A stretch of 60,250 nt of DNA from Lysinibacillus macroides (GCF_001281525.1 NZ_LGCI01000008.1:1-60250), one strand, 5' to 3'. Shown: positions 16,950 through 27,546, numbered from the stretch's first letter. Numbers and translations: made by a program. Notes: generated from the letters alone by a model not told the origin.

Positions 16950-17714
16950 TTATTGCATTTTTTCTAGTTCTTCAAGAAACTTTTGCAAGGGTTCTGCATA
17001 GAATTGTACAAGTGTCACAAAACCATTCAGCATAATATGTGCGATAATGGAAGTCCAAATGCGTTTTGTTTTGTGATATAAAAAGGCAAAAATTAAGCCA
17101 CATATCGTATAAAGCAGGATATGGGAAAAGTCGAAATGTATAAGTGCAAAGAATATAGCACTGACAATAGCAGCAATCCAGAAATTTGTTGTTTGGACAA
17201 GCGATCCAAATATGACTCTGCGGAAAACAAATTCCTCTAAGATTGGGCCAAATACAACAATGGCTACTATAGCAATAGGAGCGCCTTTCGCAAGTGCAAC
17301 GATATCTGCGGTATTTTGGGAACCTCCTTCAACACCAAACAGGGTCATTTCAATAACAGCACCAATCATTTGACCAAAGAACACCAGAAAGAAGCCAACA
17401 ATTCCCCAAACGATTGTAAGGGGTATGGTTTCCTTTTTTCCTTGATAAACATTCCAAAAGTCTTTATCACGAGAGGTTAGGATGAGGCTTAAAATAAGCG
17501 CAATGGCAAAGCTAAGAGCAATATACCAGCCTTGCGTAATAGGTGCAGCTTGTTCAGGAGATAGACCTGTTATCTTCTGAATAAACATATGAAACGGTAA
17601 GAGCAACCATCGCCCTGAGATTTGCATAAGAATATAAATTAGTAAAACATACAGAGCTGTTTTCTTGTGTTTCTTTATTTTTTGAGAATTTGTCACAATC
17701 AAAATCCTTTCCAT
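16950..17714 (-). CDS. ydiL: CPBP family intramembrane glutamic protease (YdiL-like)
   Basis: A membrane protein of 254 residues with about seven hydrophobic segments. The CPBP (Abi, PF02517) motif one is PILEEFVFRRVIFG, with the paired Glu and Arg, and motif two is FFALIHFDFSHILL, with the catalytic His. These proteases cleave within membranes; in B. subtilis YdiL sits in the same place before groES. The start is uncertain: the ATG at 17714 has a weak site, while a GTG at 17696 has GGAAAGGA at 8-nt spacing and would give 248 residues. Confidence 0.88.
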   Translation of the reverse strand: MERILIVTNSQKIKKHKKTALYVLLIYILMQISGRWLLLPFHMFIQKITGLSPEQAAPITQGWYIALSFAIALILSLILTSRDKDFWNVYQGKKETIPLTIVWGIVGFFLVFFGQMIGAVIEMTLFGVEGGSQNTADIVALAKGAPIAIVAIVVFGPILEEFVFRRVIFGSLVQTTNFWIAAIVSAIFFALIHFDFSHILLYTICGLIFAFLYHKTKRIWTSIIAHIMLNGFVTLVQFYAEPLQKFLEELEKMQ

Positions 17715-17779
17715 TCATAAGCTTCTCTTTCTATTGTAGAGGAATATAGAAAGAAAACAAAATTTTTAGAAGTTCTGAC

Positions 17780-17808
17780 TTGCAAAAAAAAGAGTGATTG
17801 ATTATCAT
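17780..17808 (+). promoter_or_regulatory. Vegetative promoter of groESL
   Basis: TTGCAA (17780-17785) and TATCAT (17803-17808) are separated by 17 nt and lie just upstream of the CIRCE element. Confidence 0.6.
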
Positions 17809-17818
17809 AATAAATGTG

Positions 17819-17845
17819 TTAGCACTCGATGTGATTGAGTGCTAA
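17819..17845. promoter_or_regulatory. CIRCE operator (HrcA binding site)
   Basis: TTAGCACTC-N9-GAGTGCTAA is an exact match to the CIRCE consensus. It lies between the groESL promoter and groES, so HrcA heat-shock control is expected. No hrcA is in the window. Confidence 0.97.
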
Positions 17846-17888
17846 TAAAACATTCATTATTATTTAATTTATTAGGAGGTTGTTTCAC

Positions 17889-18173
17889 TTGTTAAGACCA
17901 CTAGGAGATCGTATTGTAATTGAGCTAATCGAGGTAGAAGAAAAATCTGCATTCGGTATTGTGTTACCTGATTCAGCAAAAGAAAAGCCACAAGAAGGTA
18001 AAGTTGTCGCAGTTGGGACAGGGCGTGTTTTAGAGAATGGGCAACGTGTAGAGCTTGACGTTAAAGTTGACGACCGTATTATTTTCTCTAAATACGCTGG
18101 TACAGAAGTTAAATATGAAGGGTATGAATACCTAATTTTACGCGAAAGCGATATTCTTGCAGTTATTGAATAA
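17889..18173 (+). CDS. groES: Co-chaperonin GroES
   Basis: The heptameric lid of the GroEL folding chamber. The 94-residue protein reads [19 protein letters not shown] at the N-terminus. It has the mobile loop [18 protein letters not shown], with GIVLPD as the GroEL-contact part, and the roof and C-terminal [19 protein letters not shown]. The TTG at 17889 lies 9 nt after TAGGAGG. A TTG at 17880 abuts the site and would add three non-family residues. CIRCE upstream puts it under HrcA. Confidence 0.97.
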   Translation: MLRPLGDRIVIELIEVEEKSAFGIVLPDSAKEKPQEGKVVAVGTGRVLENGQRVELDVKVDDRIIFSKYAGTEVKYEGYEYLILRESDILAVIE

Positions 18174-18302
18174 ACTAAGATTTTACGCACCAATAAGGTA
18201 AATGCTTATGATTATTGTCAACATACTGACAATTTATACTAAGCTAAAATTAATATAAACATATTGATAAAGCTTAACGAATATTCCATTTCAGGAGGGT
18301 AA

Positions 18303-19946
<1,644 letters not shown>

Positions 19947-20038
19947 TTCTTTATGTAACAAGGAATTAGACAGCTTTTAGTTAGATGATAAAATTAAAAA
20001 CTACATCTTTTTAAGAAATAGTATGTCATAAAGCAACT

Positions 20039-20081
20039 ACCACTTCTCATAATTTTTAAAAATTATGAGAGGTGGTTTTTT
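20039..20081 (+). terminator. Terminator of groESL
   Basis: A 16-bp stem with one G-T pair (20039-20054 with 20061-20076) is followed by six T, about 90 nt after groEL. Confidence 0.88.
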
Positions 20082-20210
20082 ATGTTTTTAAAATTTACTT
20101 ATGAGGATTTTATTGCAGATAGACGTTTCAAAAATACAATAAATAAGAAAAACTTATGGATTTTTATAAATAACCTATATTTTTTTTATGGAATAGAACT
20201 GGTATATTGA
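20082..20210 (+). pseudogene. Short ORF, possible remnant of an integrase N-terminus
   Basis: A 42-codon frame starts inside the T run of the groEL terminator, with no ribosome binding site. The first residues, KFTYEDFIADRRFKN, resemble the start of the SAM-like core-binding domain of tyrosine recombinases. The rest degrades into AT-rich sequence. It is either a decayed integrase end left by a past insertion behind groEL or chance. Confidence 0.2.
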
Positions 20211-20229
20211 AAAAGAATGGAGGATTAGA

Positions 20230-21021
20230 ATGAGAATTTTTGATACACATTTTCATATTATTGATTTTGATTTTCCAATTATCGAAAACCAAGGCTATTT
20301 ACCGCCTAGTTATGTTGCAGAAGACTATCAACAGGCAACTACTGACTTACATGTATTAGGTGGGGCTATCGTATCTGGATCATTCCAAGGGTTTGACCAA
20401 AACTATTTAGTAAAGGCATTAAAACAATTAGGTCCAACATTTTGTGGCGTAACACAATTACCTTATACAGTGACGGACGAAGAAATACTAAACCTAAATG
20501 ACAATGGGGTAAAAGCGTTACGCTTTAATATTAAAAGAGGTGGTTCAGAAGATTTATCGAAGCTGGATTACTTTGCTAGAAGGGTGCATGATTTAGTGGG
20601 GTGGCATAGCGAGCTTTATATTGATGCAAAAGAGCTAGCTGAAATCGCATCAACCATTGAAAAATTACCTGCTATTTCAATTGACCATTTAGGCTTATCG
20701 GAAGAAGGCTTACCTCATTTATTAAAGCTAGTAGATAAAGGGGTACATGTAAAAGCTACTGGCTTTGGGCGTGTAGAATTGGATGTTGAAAATGCCTTAA
20801 AGTCGATTTATGCCATTAATCCAGATGCCCTTATGTTTGGCACAGATTTACCATCTACAAGAGCAAAAAGACCTTTTGATGTTGCAGATATCGAATTGAT
20901 TCAAAAACTTTTTGATGAACAGGCTGTTGATAAAATACTATATACGAATGCACTTAAATGGTATTTCAAATCATTGACGCTATCTCTTTCTATTAAAGAC
21001 CAAAAAATTTCATTCAAATAA
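20230..21021 (+). CDS. Amidohydrolase-family metal-dependent hydrolase
   Basis: A 263-residue TIM-barrel hydrolase of the Amidohydro_2 type (PF04909). It has FDTHFHI for the first metal-binding His pair near residue 6, AISIDHLG for a later His, and LMFGTDLPSTRA for the catalytic Asp near residue 200. Such proteins act on lactones, decarboxylate aromatic acids or hydrolyse amides, and the substrate cannot be read here. GGAGG lies 6 nt before the start. The next gene, a broken FlK-like thioesterase, starts 23 nt downstream, so the two were probably one operon. Confidence 0.85.
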   Translation: MRIFDTHFHIIDFDFPIIENQGYLPPSYVAEDYQQATTDLHVLGGAIVSGSFQGFDQNYLVKALKQLGPTFCGVTQLPYTVTDEEILNLNDNGVKALRFNIKRGGSEDLSKLDYFARRVHDLVGWHSELYIDAKELAEIASTIEKLPAISIDHLGLSEEGLPHLLKLVDKGVHVKATGFGRVELDVENALKSIYAINPDALMFGTDLPSTRAKRPFDVADIELIQKLFDEQAVDKILYTNALKWYFKSLTLSLSIKDQKISFK

Positions 21022-21044
21022 ATATACTATGAGGAGGATTTAAC

Positions 21045-21459
21045 ATGAATAAATCACTCCAAGCGGGTACTAAGCATGATATGAAGTTTGTTGTACCACA
21101 ATTAAAAACTGTACCGAACCTTTACCCAGAATCAGAAGAGTTTGCGCGATGCCAGAGGGATTTGCGACAGCTACCTTGTTGGTCTTTTAGAATGGACGTG
21201 TATGCAAGCGATTAATCCTCACCTTGATTTTCCGAATGAATTGACGCTCGGTACGCATATTAATGTAAATCATGAAGTTGCAACACCACCAGGACTTGAA
21301 GTAACTGTGCGAGTGAAGCTGACGAAAGTAGATGGACGTCGATTAGAATTTGATGTAGAGGCAAATGACGGAATAGATATTATTAGTCGTGATACACATG
21401 AACGATTTATTGTCGATGGGAAACGCTTTTCAGAACGAGCTGCAAGTAAAGTGAAATAG
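21045..21459 (+). pseudogene. FlK-type acyl-CoA thioesterase, double frameshift
   Basis: A strong AGGAGG precedes the ATG at 21045. The first frame reads to about 21148 (ending FVVPQLKTVPNLYPESEEF). A middle frame gives MPEGFATAT (about 21149-21175). A third frame gives LVGLLEWTCMQAINPHLDF onward to 21459, including LTLGTHINVNHEVATPPG and the C-terminal GRRLEFDVEAND. Joined, the three make a normal FlK-like hotdog thioesterase of about 138 residues. Two single-base losses near 21148 and 21175 break it. Sequencing error is possible but would have to occur twice within 30 nt. Confidence 0.75.
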
Positions 21460-21623
21460 TATATATTACTAAAAACAGAAGAAATAATAGATATGGAGCT
21501 TTTAACTGTTTCATTCTCATGCTTAAGAAGCTTTGAGAGTATAAAATATTTAGCAATTGTAGCATAGTTAAATGAGCAAGAAAATTTCCACTATCCAACC
21601 ATTAAAGAACTTTAAAATCAGCA

Positions 21624-21659
21624 CCTCTTATGATAAATCAACATCATAAGAGGTTTTTT
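21624..21659 (+). terminator. Rho-independent terminator
   Basis: A perfect 11-bp stem (21624-21634 with 21643-21653) is followed by six T. It ends the hydrolase-thioesterase unit. Confidence 0.92.
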
Positions 21660-21743
21660 ATAAGTAAATTTATAGTTCATTTGTCAGTATTTTAACCGAA
21701 TAATATATTAAGACATTCTTTTACATGAGAGGGAGGAAGGCAG

Positions 21744-22229
21744 ATGCGTATTGAAGCTAACGGTTATCCCCAGTCATCTATAGTTCAAGCACAGGTATCA
21801 AAGCAAGCAATGGATGACGAAAAACAATTGAAGAAGCAGCAAGAGCGGGAACAGGAGTTAAAAAGGCAAGAGAAGATGGCAGAGCAACTAAAGAGAGAAA
21901 CAGAGGCTACTAAAAAACAAATGGAGGCGGAGAAAGATGCACTAAAAATTTATATGACCTGTTTGGAAATTGCAAGGCGTATTACAGCTGGTGATAAAGT
22001 TCCAATGAAGGATCATAAATATTTAATTGAACATGATCCTGCCCTCTATGGCAAATCGCTTACATTGCGTATATCAAAAGAGGACCCTAAGGAGCACAAG
22101 CAATTATCTGAGGATGAGGAGGAGCAGCAACATACCTCTTCAACAGGTTTAACGAATGAAGGGAGCACTGATGGCCATGAGGTTTTGAATACAGATACTT
22201 CAAGCTCAGCGGTAGATATTAAAATTTAG
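21744..22229 (+). CDS. Coiled-coil protein of unknown function
   Basis: A 161-residue soluble protein that I do not recognise. After a short N-terminus (MRIEANGYPQSS), residues about 25-70 form a highly charged coiled coil rich in Lys, Glu and Gln. A compact middle part follows (ALKIYMTCLEIARRITAGD, then HKYLIEHDPALYGKSL). A disordered acidic and Ser/Thr-rich tail (about 115-161) ends it. There is no signal peptide or membrane segment. GGGAGGAAGG gives a strong ribosome binding site, so it is very likely a real gene. It stands alone between two terminator or hairpin regions. Confidence 0.65.
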   Translation: MRIEANGYPQSSIVQAQVSKQAMDDEKQLKKQQEREQELKRQEKMAEQLKRETEATKKQMEAEKDALKIYMTCLEIARRITAGDKVPMKDHKYLIEHDPALYGKSLTLRISKEDPKEHKQLSEDEEEQQHTSSTGLTNEGSTDGHEVLNTDTSSSAVDIKI

Positions 22230-22259
22230 GATGCGATTACAATTTCCCTGTAATATACG

Positions 22260-22309
22260 AGAGCTTGTTACGAGGAAGAGAGGCTGCTACAGAAAAAGTA
22301 ATAAGCTCT
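22260..22309. repeat. 12-bp stem hairpin upstream of the PH-domain genes
   Basis: 22260-22271 pairs with 22298-22309 over 12 bp, including one G-T pair, around a 26-nt loop. A second small hairpin (ATTACA/TGTAAT) lies at about 22236-22254. No T run follows. Confidence 0.45.
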
Positions 22310-22341
22310 ATACTTTATATGAGTAATGGAGGTGAGGAGTT

Positions 22342-22830
22342 GTGCAAAAAGTAGAAAAAGCATCAATTATCATATGGCTTTTAGATGATTTACAATATTA
22401 TGTAACAAGATTATTTGTAATTGGACTAGTGTATTATTTTTTTCAAGAGTATGAGTTAATGCGAAAAATTTGTATACTTGTCACTATTTATTATATAGTG
22501 CATTTTCTTTATGAAGGGATTATCAATATTTTTTATTATAAAAATTTCCGATATATAGAGGAGAAAGAAAGAGTTCAACTAATCAAGGGAGGGCTCACTG
22601 TTAGGCATAATACCATCCCAATTCGGCGTATTCAACATGTAAATATTACTCAAAATTTTTATTCACGTTTATTTAATTTATATAGTATAGGCATATATAC
22701 GGCTGGCGGTTACCATAGCATCCAATTTATCAAAAAGGATGTAGCAGAGAAATTAAAAGAGGATATTACAAGGTTCTTGATTGAGAAGGGAATTGATCAG
22801 GATGAGCAAGAAAAGAGATCATGTTCTTGA
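22342..22830 (+). CDS. ydbS: PH domain-containing membrane protein YdbS-like
   Basis: A 162-residue membrane protein. Two hydrophobic helices (about 15-55) are followed by a bacterial PH domain (DUF304, bPH2) with GGLTVRHNTIPIRRIQHVNI and NLYSIGIYTAGG. The GTG start has GGAGGTGAGG upstream. It overlaps the next gene, another PH-domain protein, as ydbS-ydbT do in B. subtilis, where the pair affects resistance to antimicrobial compounds (from memory). The two probably form a membrane complex. Confidence 0.82.
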   Translation: MQKVEKASIIIWLLDDLQYYVTRLFVIGLVYYFFQEYELMRKICILVTIYYIVHFLYEGIINIFYYKNFRYIEEKERVQLIKGGLTVRHNTIPIRRIQHVNITQNFYSRLFNLYSIGIYTAGGYHSIQFIKKDVAEKLKEDITRFLIEKGIDQDEQEKRSCS

Positions 22831-24217
22831 AATTATATATATCAATTATGCCATTATTAAAGAGAGAATATATCCTATATTTATGTTGATTCTTAGCTTG
22901 ATTGGTGTTCATCAATTTTATGAAAAAATATTAAATATAGGATTTTTATTGCTTTGTGTGTTGATTATTGTATGTTCTATATTGCTGTGGTATCATAAAA
23001 TCTTTTCCTTTGACAAGCAAAAAATTGTTATTACGGAAGGTGTATTTGCTAAAAAGTATCATGAAATTCCCATTAATCGAGTGAAATCTATTTGGATTTC
23101 AGATTCATTATTAAAGCGCCTAGTGGGTGTGTCAAATTTTAATATTGAATTAGTCGGGGGAGATGAAATTTCCTTTGTTTTAACCAATAAAGAAATTGTA
23201 AGAATTAAAAATACTTTTTTTCCTTCTTATGATTTCGTACAACCTAAAAAATCACAACAACGTCTATCCTTTTTTCAGGGTTTATTACTCGCAACAACTG
23301 ATTGGAAATTGTTCCTTGCCTCATTATCCATTACTATGATTTTGGTGAATTTTTCTTTTAAGCTTGTAGGTTTTTGGGTAGAGGAATGGGAGACAGATGC
23401 AAGTCAAATGGGGTTTACAGAAGCTTTCCAAACTATTAAGGAGCTTTCTTGGCAGGATATACTCCCATTAGCATGGATATTCTTTGCCTTTGCAATACTA
23501 GCAATTTTTATACTAGCGATTTATATGATGATCACATATTGGAACTTTCATAGTGAAAATGCGGGGCGGTATATACATACATCTTATGGTTTGTTGAATA
23601 AAAAATCTGATCAAATACCTTTACATGAAGTGCGGTCTGTGCAAATTTTACAGCCTGTGATTTTTCAATTATTTGGATACGCACAGATCAGAGTGGATGT
23701 CATTGGAAATGATGGAAGTATACTTTTATGTCCTATTATAAAGCAACAACGGGTAGCAGCATTTATTCAACAGCAATTACCTGTCTTTCAAGTGGAATCA
23801 ATCCAAGAAAGGGCAAAAGCATCTGTGTTACCAGATTATTTATTAAAGGTAATTTGGTTTCCTACTGTCATATGTTGTGGTTTAGCGTATATTCATCCTT
23901 GTTTTTTGTATGGCTTATGGTTATTAATATTTTATTTATATGTAGGATATATGCGTTGGAAGCATGCAGGTTTGATGGTAGATGAAAAGTATATTCGACA
24001 TTCGGGCTATCATTGGTTAGAGGCGTTTCATATGATTACTTTAGTGCCCTATATTCAGCATACAGCGGTGAGTCAATCTTTTTTTACGAGAGGAAGAAAT
24101 ATAGCGAGCTATGAGTATTCATTATATGCAGAAGATGGTGATGAATCATATAGTTGTTATGGGATAGATGCACAATATCGAGAATCCTTTTTAAATATTG
24201 CTCAAAATAACGACTAA
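22802..24217 (+). CDS. ydbT: PH domain-containing membrane protein YdbT-like
   Basis: A membrane protein of about 471 residues with repeated units of paired transmembrane helices followed by PH domains. The first is ITEGVFAKKYHEIPINRVKS, the second RYIHTSYGLLNKKSDQIPLH, and the third VDEKYIRHSGYHWLEAFHM with ITLVPYIQHTAVSQSFF. The ATG at 22802 lies inside the ydbS 3' end; an upstream alternative at 22781 has no better site. Overlap implies translational coupling with ydbS. A terminator-like hairpin follows at 24301. Confidence 0.82.
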   Translation: MSKKRDHVLEIIYINYAIIKERIYPIFMLILSLIGVHQFYEKILNIGFLLLCVLIIVCSILLWYHKIFSFDKQKIVITEGVFAKKYHEIPINRVKSIWISDSLLKRLVGVSNFNIELVGGDEISFVLTNKEIVRIKNTFFPSYDFVQPKKSQQRLSFFQGLLLATTDWKLFLASLSITMILVNFSFKLVGFWVEEWETDASQMGFTEAFQTIKELSWQDILPLAWIFFAFAILAIFILAIYMMITYWNFHSENAGRYIHTSYGLLNKKSDQIPLHEVRSVQILQPVIFQLFGYAQIRVDVIGNDGSILLCPIIKQQRVAAFIQQQLPVFQVESIQERAKASVLPDYLLKVIWFPTVICCGLAYIHPCFLYGLWLLIFYLYVGYMRWKHAGLMVDEKYIRHSGYHWLEAFHMITLVPYIQHTAVSQSFFTRGRNIASYEYSLYAEDGDESYSCYGIDAQYRESFLNIAQNND

Positions 24218-24300
24218 CATTGAATCTTTTATATTTAGTAAAACAATGACTAGTAAGTATCTGAGAAGATGTATTGATATTTTTTCTTTTAAAATCAGGG

Positions 24301-24342
24301 GCTGTCAGGAAAGTAGAAATTTTCCTGACAGCTTCTATCTTT
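24301..24342 (+). terminator. Terminator after ydbT
   Basis: A perfect 12-bp stem (24301-24312 with 24321-24332) and an 8-nt loop are followed by a mixed pyrimidine run that includes five T. Confidence 0.7.
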
Positions 24343-24365
24343 TTAATAATGAAAAAATTTTTGTG

Positions 24366-24394
24366 TTGTTTTTCGACAGATTATCACTTACAAT
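24366..24394 (+). promoter_or_regulatory. Candidate promoter of the Fur-controlled transporter
   Basis: TTGTTT and TACAAT are separated by 17 nt. The Fur box begins 8 nt after the -10, over the expected start of transcription. Confidence 0.4.
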
Positions 24395-24401
24395 ACAAAA
24401 T

Positions 24402-24420
24402 GATAATGATAATCGTTATC
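24402..24420. promoter_or_regulatory. Fur box
   Basis: GATAATGATAATCGTTATC matches the 19-bp Fur consensus GATAATGATAATCATTATC at all but one base. It lies 31 nt upstream of the permease start, so iron repression of the operon is expected. Confidence 0.93.
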
Positions 24421-24450
24421 AACTATATTTTGTATAATAGAGGTGAAATC

Positions 24451-25530
24451 TTGGATAAACAGGACGTGAGCAGAATAGGAATGGGCAAGATTTATTACGT
24501 TATTATTTTGCTGTTAATAGGCTCCATTATAATATCTGCCGTTTATTCTGTATCAATAGGACAAGTCAGCATACCTTTCAAGCAATCAATGGATATTTTG
24601 CTACATACGCTAACTAATGGGAAGGTGGGCACGCTTGATAGTGTGGATAGTGAATCCTATTTGAATATTATTTTACAGGTCAGAATGCCCCGTGTGGTTT
24701 TTGCCTTATTGATTGGTGTCGGACTTGCATTGTGTGGGGCTGTCATGCAGGCAGTTGTGCAAAACCCGCTTGCTGATCCATACATACTTGGTATTTCTTC
24801 AGGAGCGTCATTAGGTGCCACTTTTGCCATCCTAGTTGGTTTTGGCAGTAGCGCATTGCTCGCACAATTTGGGGTAGCCTTTGGTGCATTTGCAGGGGCG
24901 ATGATTACCTCTATGGCGGTGCTTATTTTATCCAGCATTGGAGGTAAAGCAACCTCAGTAAAGCTTGTGTTATCAGGGGTTGTCATCGGTGCATTATGTA
25001 GTTCGTTTTCAAGCCTTATTATCTTTTTTGCCAATAATGCAGAAGGAATCAAAACCGTTACGTTTTGGTCTATGGGGAGTTTAGCCTCTGCTAGCTGGGA
25101 CAAAACACCGATTTTAACAATTGTAATTGTACTTGGAGCTGCATTATTCCTTTTCCAGCATCGTGTGCTAAATACAATGCTACTTGGGGATGAATCAGCG
25201 ATCACATTAGGGATCAATTTAAGTGCTTATCGTAAATTGTATATGATTCTTACCTCGCTCATTACAGGAACGATGGTCGCTTATGCAGGTATGATCGGTT
25301 TTGTTGGTTTAATAATTCCACATATCACGAGAGGTATTTTCGGTGCAGACCATAAACGATTAATGTTAGGAACATTGCTCTTAGGAGGACTTTTCATGAT
25401 TTGGGCAGATATTCTGTCTCGAACATTAATCCAAAATGTGGAATTACCGATTGGAATTATTACTTCTGTCATTGGGTCACCATTATTTATCTATATGATT
25501 GTAAAAAAAGGTTACAACTTCGGAGGGTAG
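24451..25530 (+). CDS. FecCD-type iron/siderophore ABC permease
   Basis: The membrane subunit of a class-II metal-chelate importer, 359 residues from the TTG at 24451, which has AGAGGTGA upstream. An upstream extension to 24274 would run through the Fur box and is rejected. About nine to ten hydrophobic helices are seen. Family blocks are LQVRMPRVVFALLIGVGLAL, GAVMQAVVQNPLADPYILG, ISSGASLGATFA, and GMIGFVGLIIPHITR near the C-terminus. As there is one permease gene, it should act as a homodimer. It forms an operon with the ATPase (4-nt gap) and a lipoprotein receptor, under Fur. Confidence 0.93.
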   Translation: MDKQDVSRIGMGKIYYVIILLLIGSIIISAVYSVSIGQVSIPFKQSMDILLHTLTNGKVGTLDSVDSESYLNIILQVRMPRVVFALLIGVGLALCGAVMQAVVQNPLADPYILGISSGASLGATFAILVGFGSSALLAQFGVAFGAFAGAMITSMAVLILSSIGGKATSVKLVLSGVVIGALCSSFSSLIIFFANNAEGIKTVTFWSMGSLASASWDKTPILTIVIVLGAALFLFQHRVLNTMLLGDESAITLGINLSAYRKLYMILTSLITGTMVAYAGMIGFVGLIIPHITRGIFGADHKRLMLGTLLLGGLFMIWADILSRTLIQNVELPIGIITSVIGSPLFIYMIVKKGYNFGG

Positions 25531-25534
25531 AACA

Positions 25535-26296
25535 ATGGAATTAGTAGCAAAGGAAATAGAAGTAAAAATCGGCAAAAAGGAAATCGTAAAAAACATATCC
25601 ATTCATGTGAATAAGCAACAATTTGTGGGCTTAATCGGACCAAACGGATGCGGAAAGTCAACTTTATTGAAAAGTATTTATAAAAGCCTCGTGCCACAAA
25701 AAGGGATGGTCTTCTTAGATGATTTAGATGTTTTAAAAAGTCCTGAAAAAAAGATTTCTCAGCACTTAGGTGTAGTTGGACAATTCAATGAAATGCACTT
25801 TGATTTAACTGTGCAGCAAATGGTGATGTTAGGCAGAACACCGCATAAAAAAATGCTAGAGTCAGATAATCAAAAGGATTTTGATATTGTAGAGGAGGCA
25901 TTGACACGCACAAACCTACAATCATATAGGGGGCGTAGTTTTCTGTCACTATCTGGTGGCGAAAAGCAACGGGTGATTTTAGCGAGAACGATTGCCCAAC
26001 AGCCCAAATTTATGATTTTGGATGAACCGACAAACCATTTAGATATTCGCTATCAAATTGAAATATTATCCTGTGTAAAAGATTTAAATATTGGGGTATT
26101 AGCAGCACTGCACGATTTAGAGATGGCAGCACATTATTGTGATTATCTTTATGCAGTAAAAGATGGTGGAATCTATGCACATGGTACACCACAAGAGGTT
26201 TTAACACCAGAAACAATAGAAACTTTATATCATATAAAATGTCAAACGTTTACGAATCCAGTGACAAATGGCTTAGGCTTTGCATATGGACTATAG
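25535..26296 (+). CDS. FecE-type ABC transporter ATPase
   Basis: A 253-residue ATPase of a metal-chelate importer. The Walker A is GLIGPNGCGKSTLLKSIYKS, the signature LSGGEKQRVILARTIAQ, and the Walker B with D-loop FMILDEPTNHLDIRYQ. The switch His is in AALHDLEMAAHYC. The Q-loop lies in VVGQFNEMHFDL. It is the middle gene of the Fur-controlled operon and overlaps the upstream end of the receptor leader. It is clearly related to the B12-associated ATPase at 49759, with the shared segment MLGRTPHKKM / MGRTPHKKL. Confidence 0.95.
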   Translation: MELVAKEIEVKIGKKEIVKNISIHVNKQQFVGLIGPNGCGKSTLLKSIYKSLVPQKGMVFLDDLDVLKSPEKKISQHLGVVGQFNEMHFDLTVQQMVMLGRTPHKKMLESDNQKDFDIVEEALTRTNLQSYRGRSFLSLSGGEKQRVILARTIAQQPKFMILDEPTNHLDIRYQIEILSCVKDLNIGVLAALHDLEMAAHYCDYLYAVKDGGIYAHGTPQEVLTPETIETLYHIKCQTFTNPVTNGLGFAYGL

Positions 26297-26306
26297 GAGG
26301 AAAACC

Positions 26307-27317
26307 ATGAAGAAGAAATTATTATTAGGAATTGGTTTAGCAGCTTTGTTAATATTAACAGCCTGCGGTAACACATCAAAGGACACAACTGAGAAAACAC
26401 AAACAAAGGAGCATTATCCACTGACAGTTGAAAACTTTTCAAAGGCTGAAGGTGGATCAGCATGGGAAAAGAAAGATCAGGTATTTGATAAAGCACCTGA
26501 AAGAATTATGGCAAATACACGTCCGGCAGCAGAATTATTATTACATCTAGGCTTAGGCGATAAAATCGTAGGTGTTGGGGCGAACTTTGGTGCACCTGAT
26601 CAATCAGTAGAGGAGGAATACGCAAAGCTACCCATTTTAAGTGATGAATATGTTGGCAAAGAGGTTACATTGGGTACTAATCCAGATTTAGTATTCGGTC
26701 GTGGCGGCTTATTTGATAATGCTGAATGGGGTGTAGGAACAGTAGATTCTCTTAATGAAATGGGTGTTAAAACATATGTTTTAGAGTCATCAGTAACAGG
26801 CGGCACATATGATTCTATTTATAAGGATATTGAAAATATTGGTGAAATTTTTAATGTGCAAGACAAAGCAGACAACTTTATAAAAGAATTAAAAGATCGC
26901 CAAAAAAATATTGCCTCAAAATTAGAAAGTATTAAAGAGGAAAAAACATTTGCTTATTTGCATACAAATGATCCAAAAGAGCTTTTTGTTTATCCAGCAC
27001 ATGATGAAACATTCTTTAATGATGCTTTCAACATGGTGAAACTAAATAATATTTTCAAAGATGAAACTGGTGATGTAAGTGTTGAAACATTGATTGCAGC
27101 AGATCCAGATGTGTTAATTTTACCAAATTGGGACGGCTCTGATTTAACAAAGGTACGTGAAGAAATCTATGCAAATCCTAAGCTTTCAAGCATGAAGGCT
27201 ATTAAAAATAAACAAATCTATATTGTCGATTATAATTATATGTTTGGCTACGGCTATAACACAATTGACGGTATGGAAGCTTTAGCAAAAGAAATGTATC
27301 CAGATTTATTTAAATAA
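26307..27317 (+). CDS. Iron-chelate binding lipoprotein (FecB/BtuF superfamily)
   Basis: The substrate-binding receptor of the Fur-controlled importer, 336 residues. The lipoprotein signal ends at LILTACGN, with the Cys near residue 22. The start at 26307 has AGGAGGAAAA upstream. The mature part shows the two-lobe PF01497 pattern: RIMANTRPAAELLLHLGLGD, EVTLGTNPDLVFGRGG and SVETLIAADPDVLILPN. Partner genes and the Fur box point to a ferric siderophore or heme; cobalamin is less likely because a separate riboswitch-controlled system exists at 48.7 kb. Confidence 0.92.
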   Translation: MKKKLLLGIGLAALLILTACGNTSKDTTEKTQTKEHYPLTVENFSKAEGGSAWEKKDQVFDKAPERIMANTRPAAELLLHLGLGDKIVGVGANFGAPDQSVEEEYAKLPILSDEYVGKEVTLGTNPDLVFGRGGLFDNAEWGVGTVDSLNEMGVKTYVLESSVTGGTYDSIYKDIENIGEIFNVQDKADNFIKELKDRQKNIASKLESIKEEKTFAYLHTNDPKELFVYPAHDETFFNDAFNMVKLNNIFKDETGDVSVETLIAADPDVLILPNWDGSDLTKVREEIYANPKLSSMKAIKNKQIYIVDYNYMFGYGYNTIDGMEALAKEMYPDLFK

Positions 27318-27326
27318 TGGACGAAA

Positions 27327-27374
27327 AAGCTATTTCATAAAGTTGTTTATTTTGATTTTTGGAATAGCTCTTCT
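27327..27374 (+). terminator. Possible terminator of the iron transporter operon
   Basis: A 9-bp stem AGCTATTTC / GGAATAGCT with a large AT-rich loop is followed by CTTCTT. The T run is weak. Confidence 0.35.
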
Positions 27375-27500
27375 TAGAACTTAATGTGTTATGTTTATAG
27401 CTCTAACTAGATTTGGCTTCAATAAATTTTTCTGGATCAGGGCTAGATACAATGGACAACAAATGTTCTATCATCCTTCTTTAGGGTGACGTGTCTAATG

Positions 27501-27546
27501 AAAAAAGGCTTTCATCGTTCTAATGTTGAACGAAAGGAAAGCCTTC
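27501..27546 (-). terminator. Terminator of the proline-rich protein gene
   Basis: A long interrupted stem (27505-27520 with 27528-27545) ends on the minus strand in six T (27501-27506). Confidence 0.75.
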
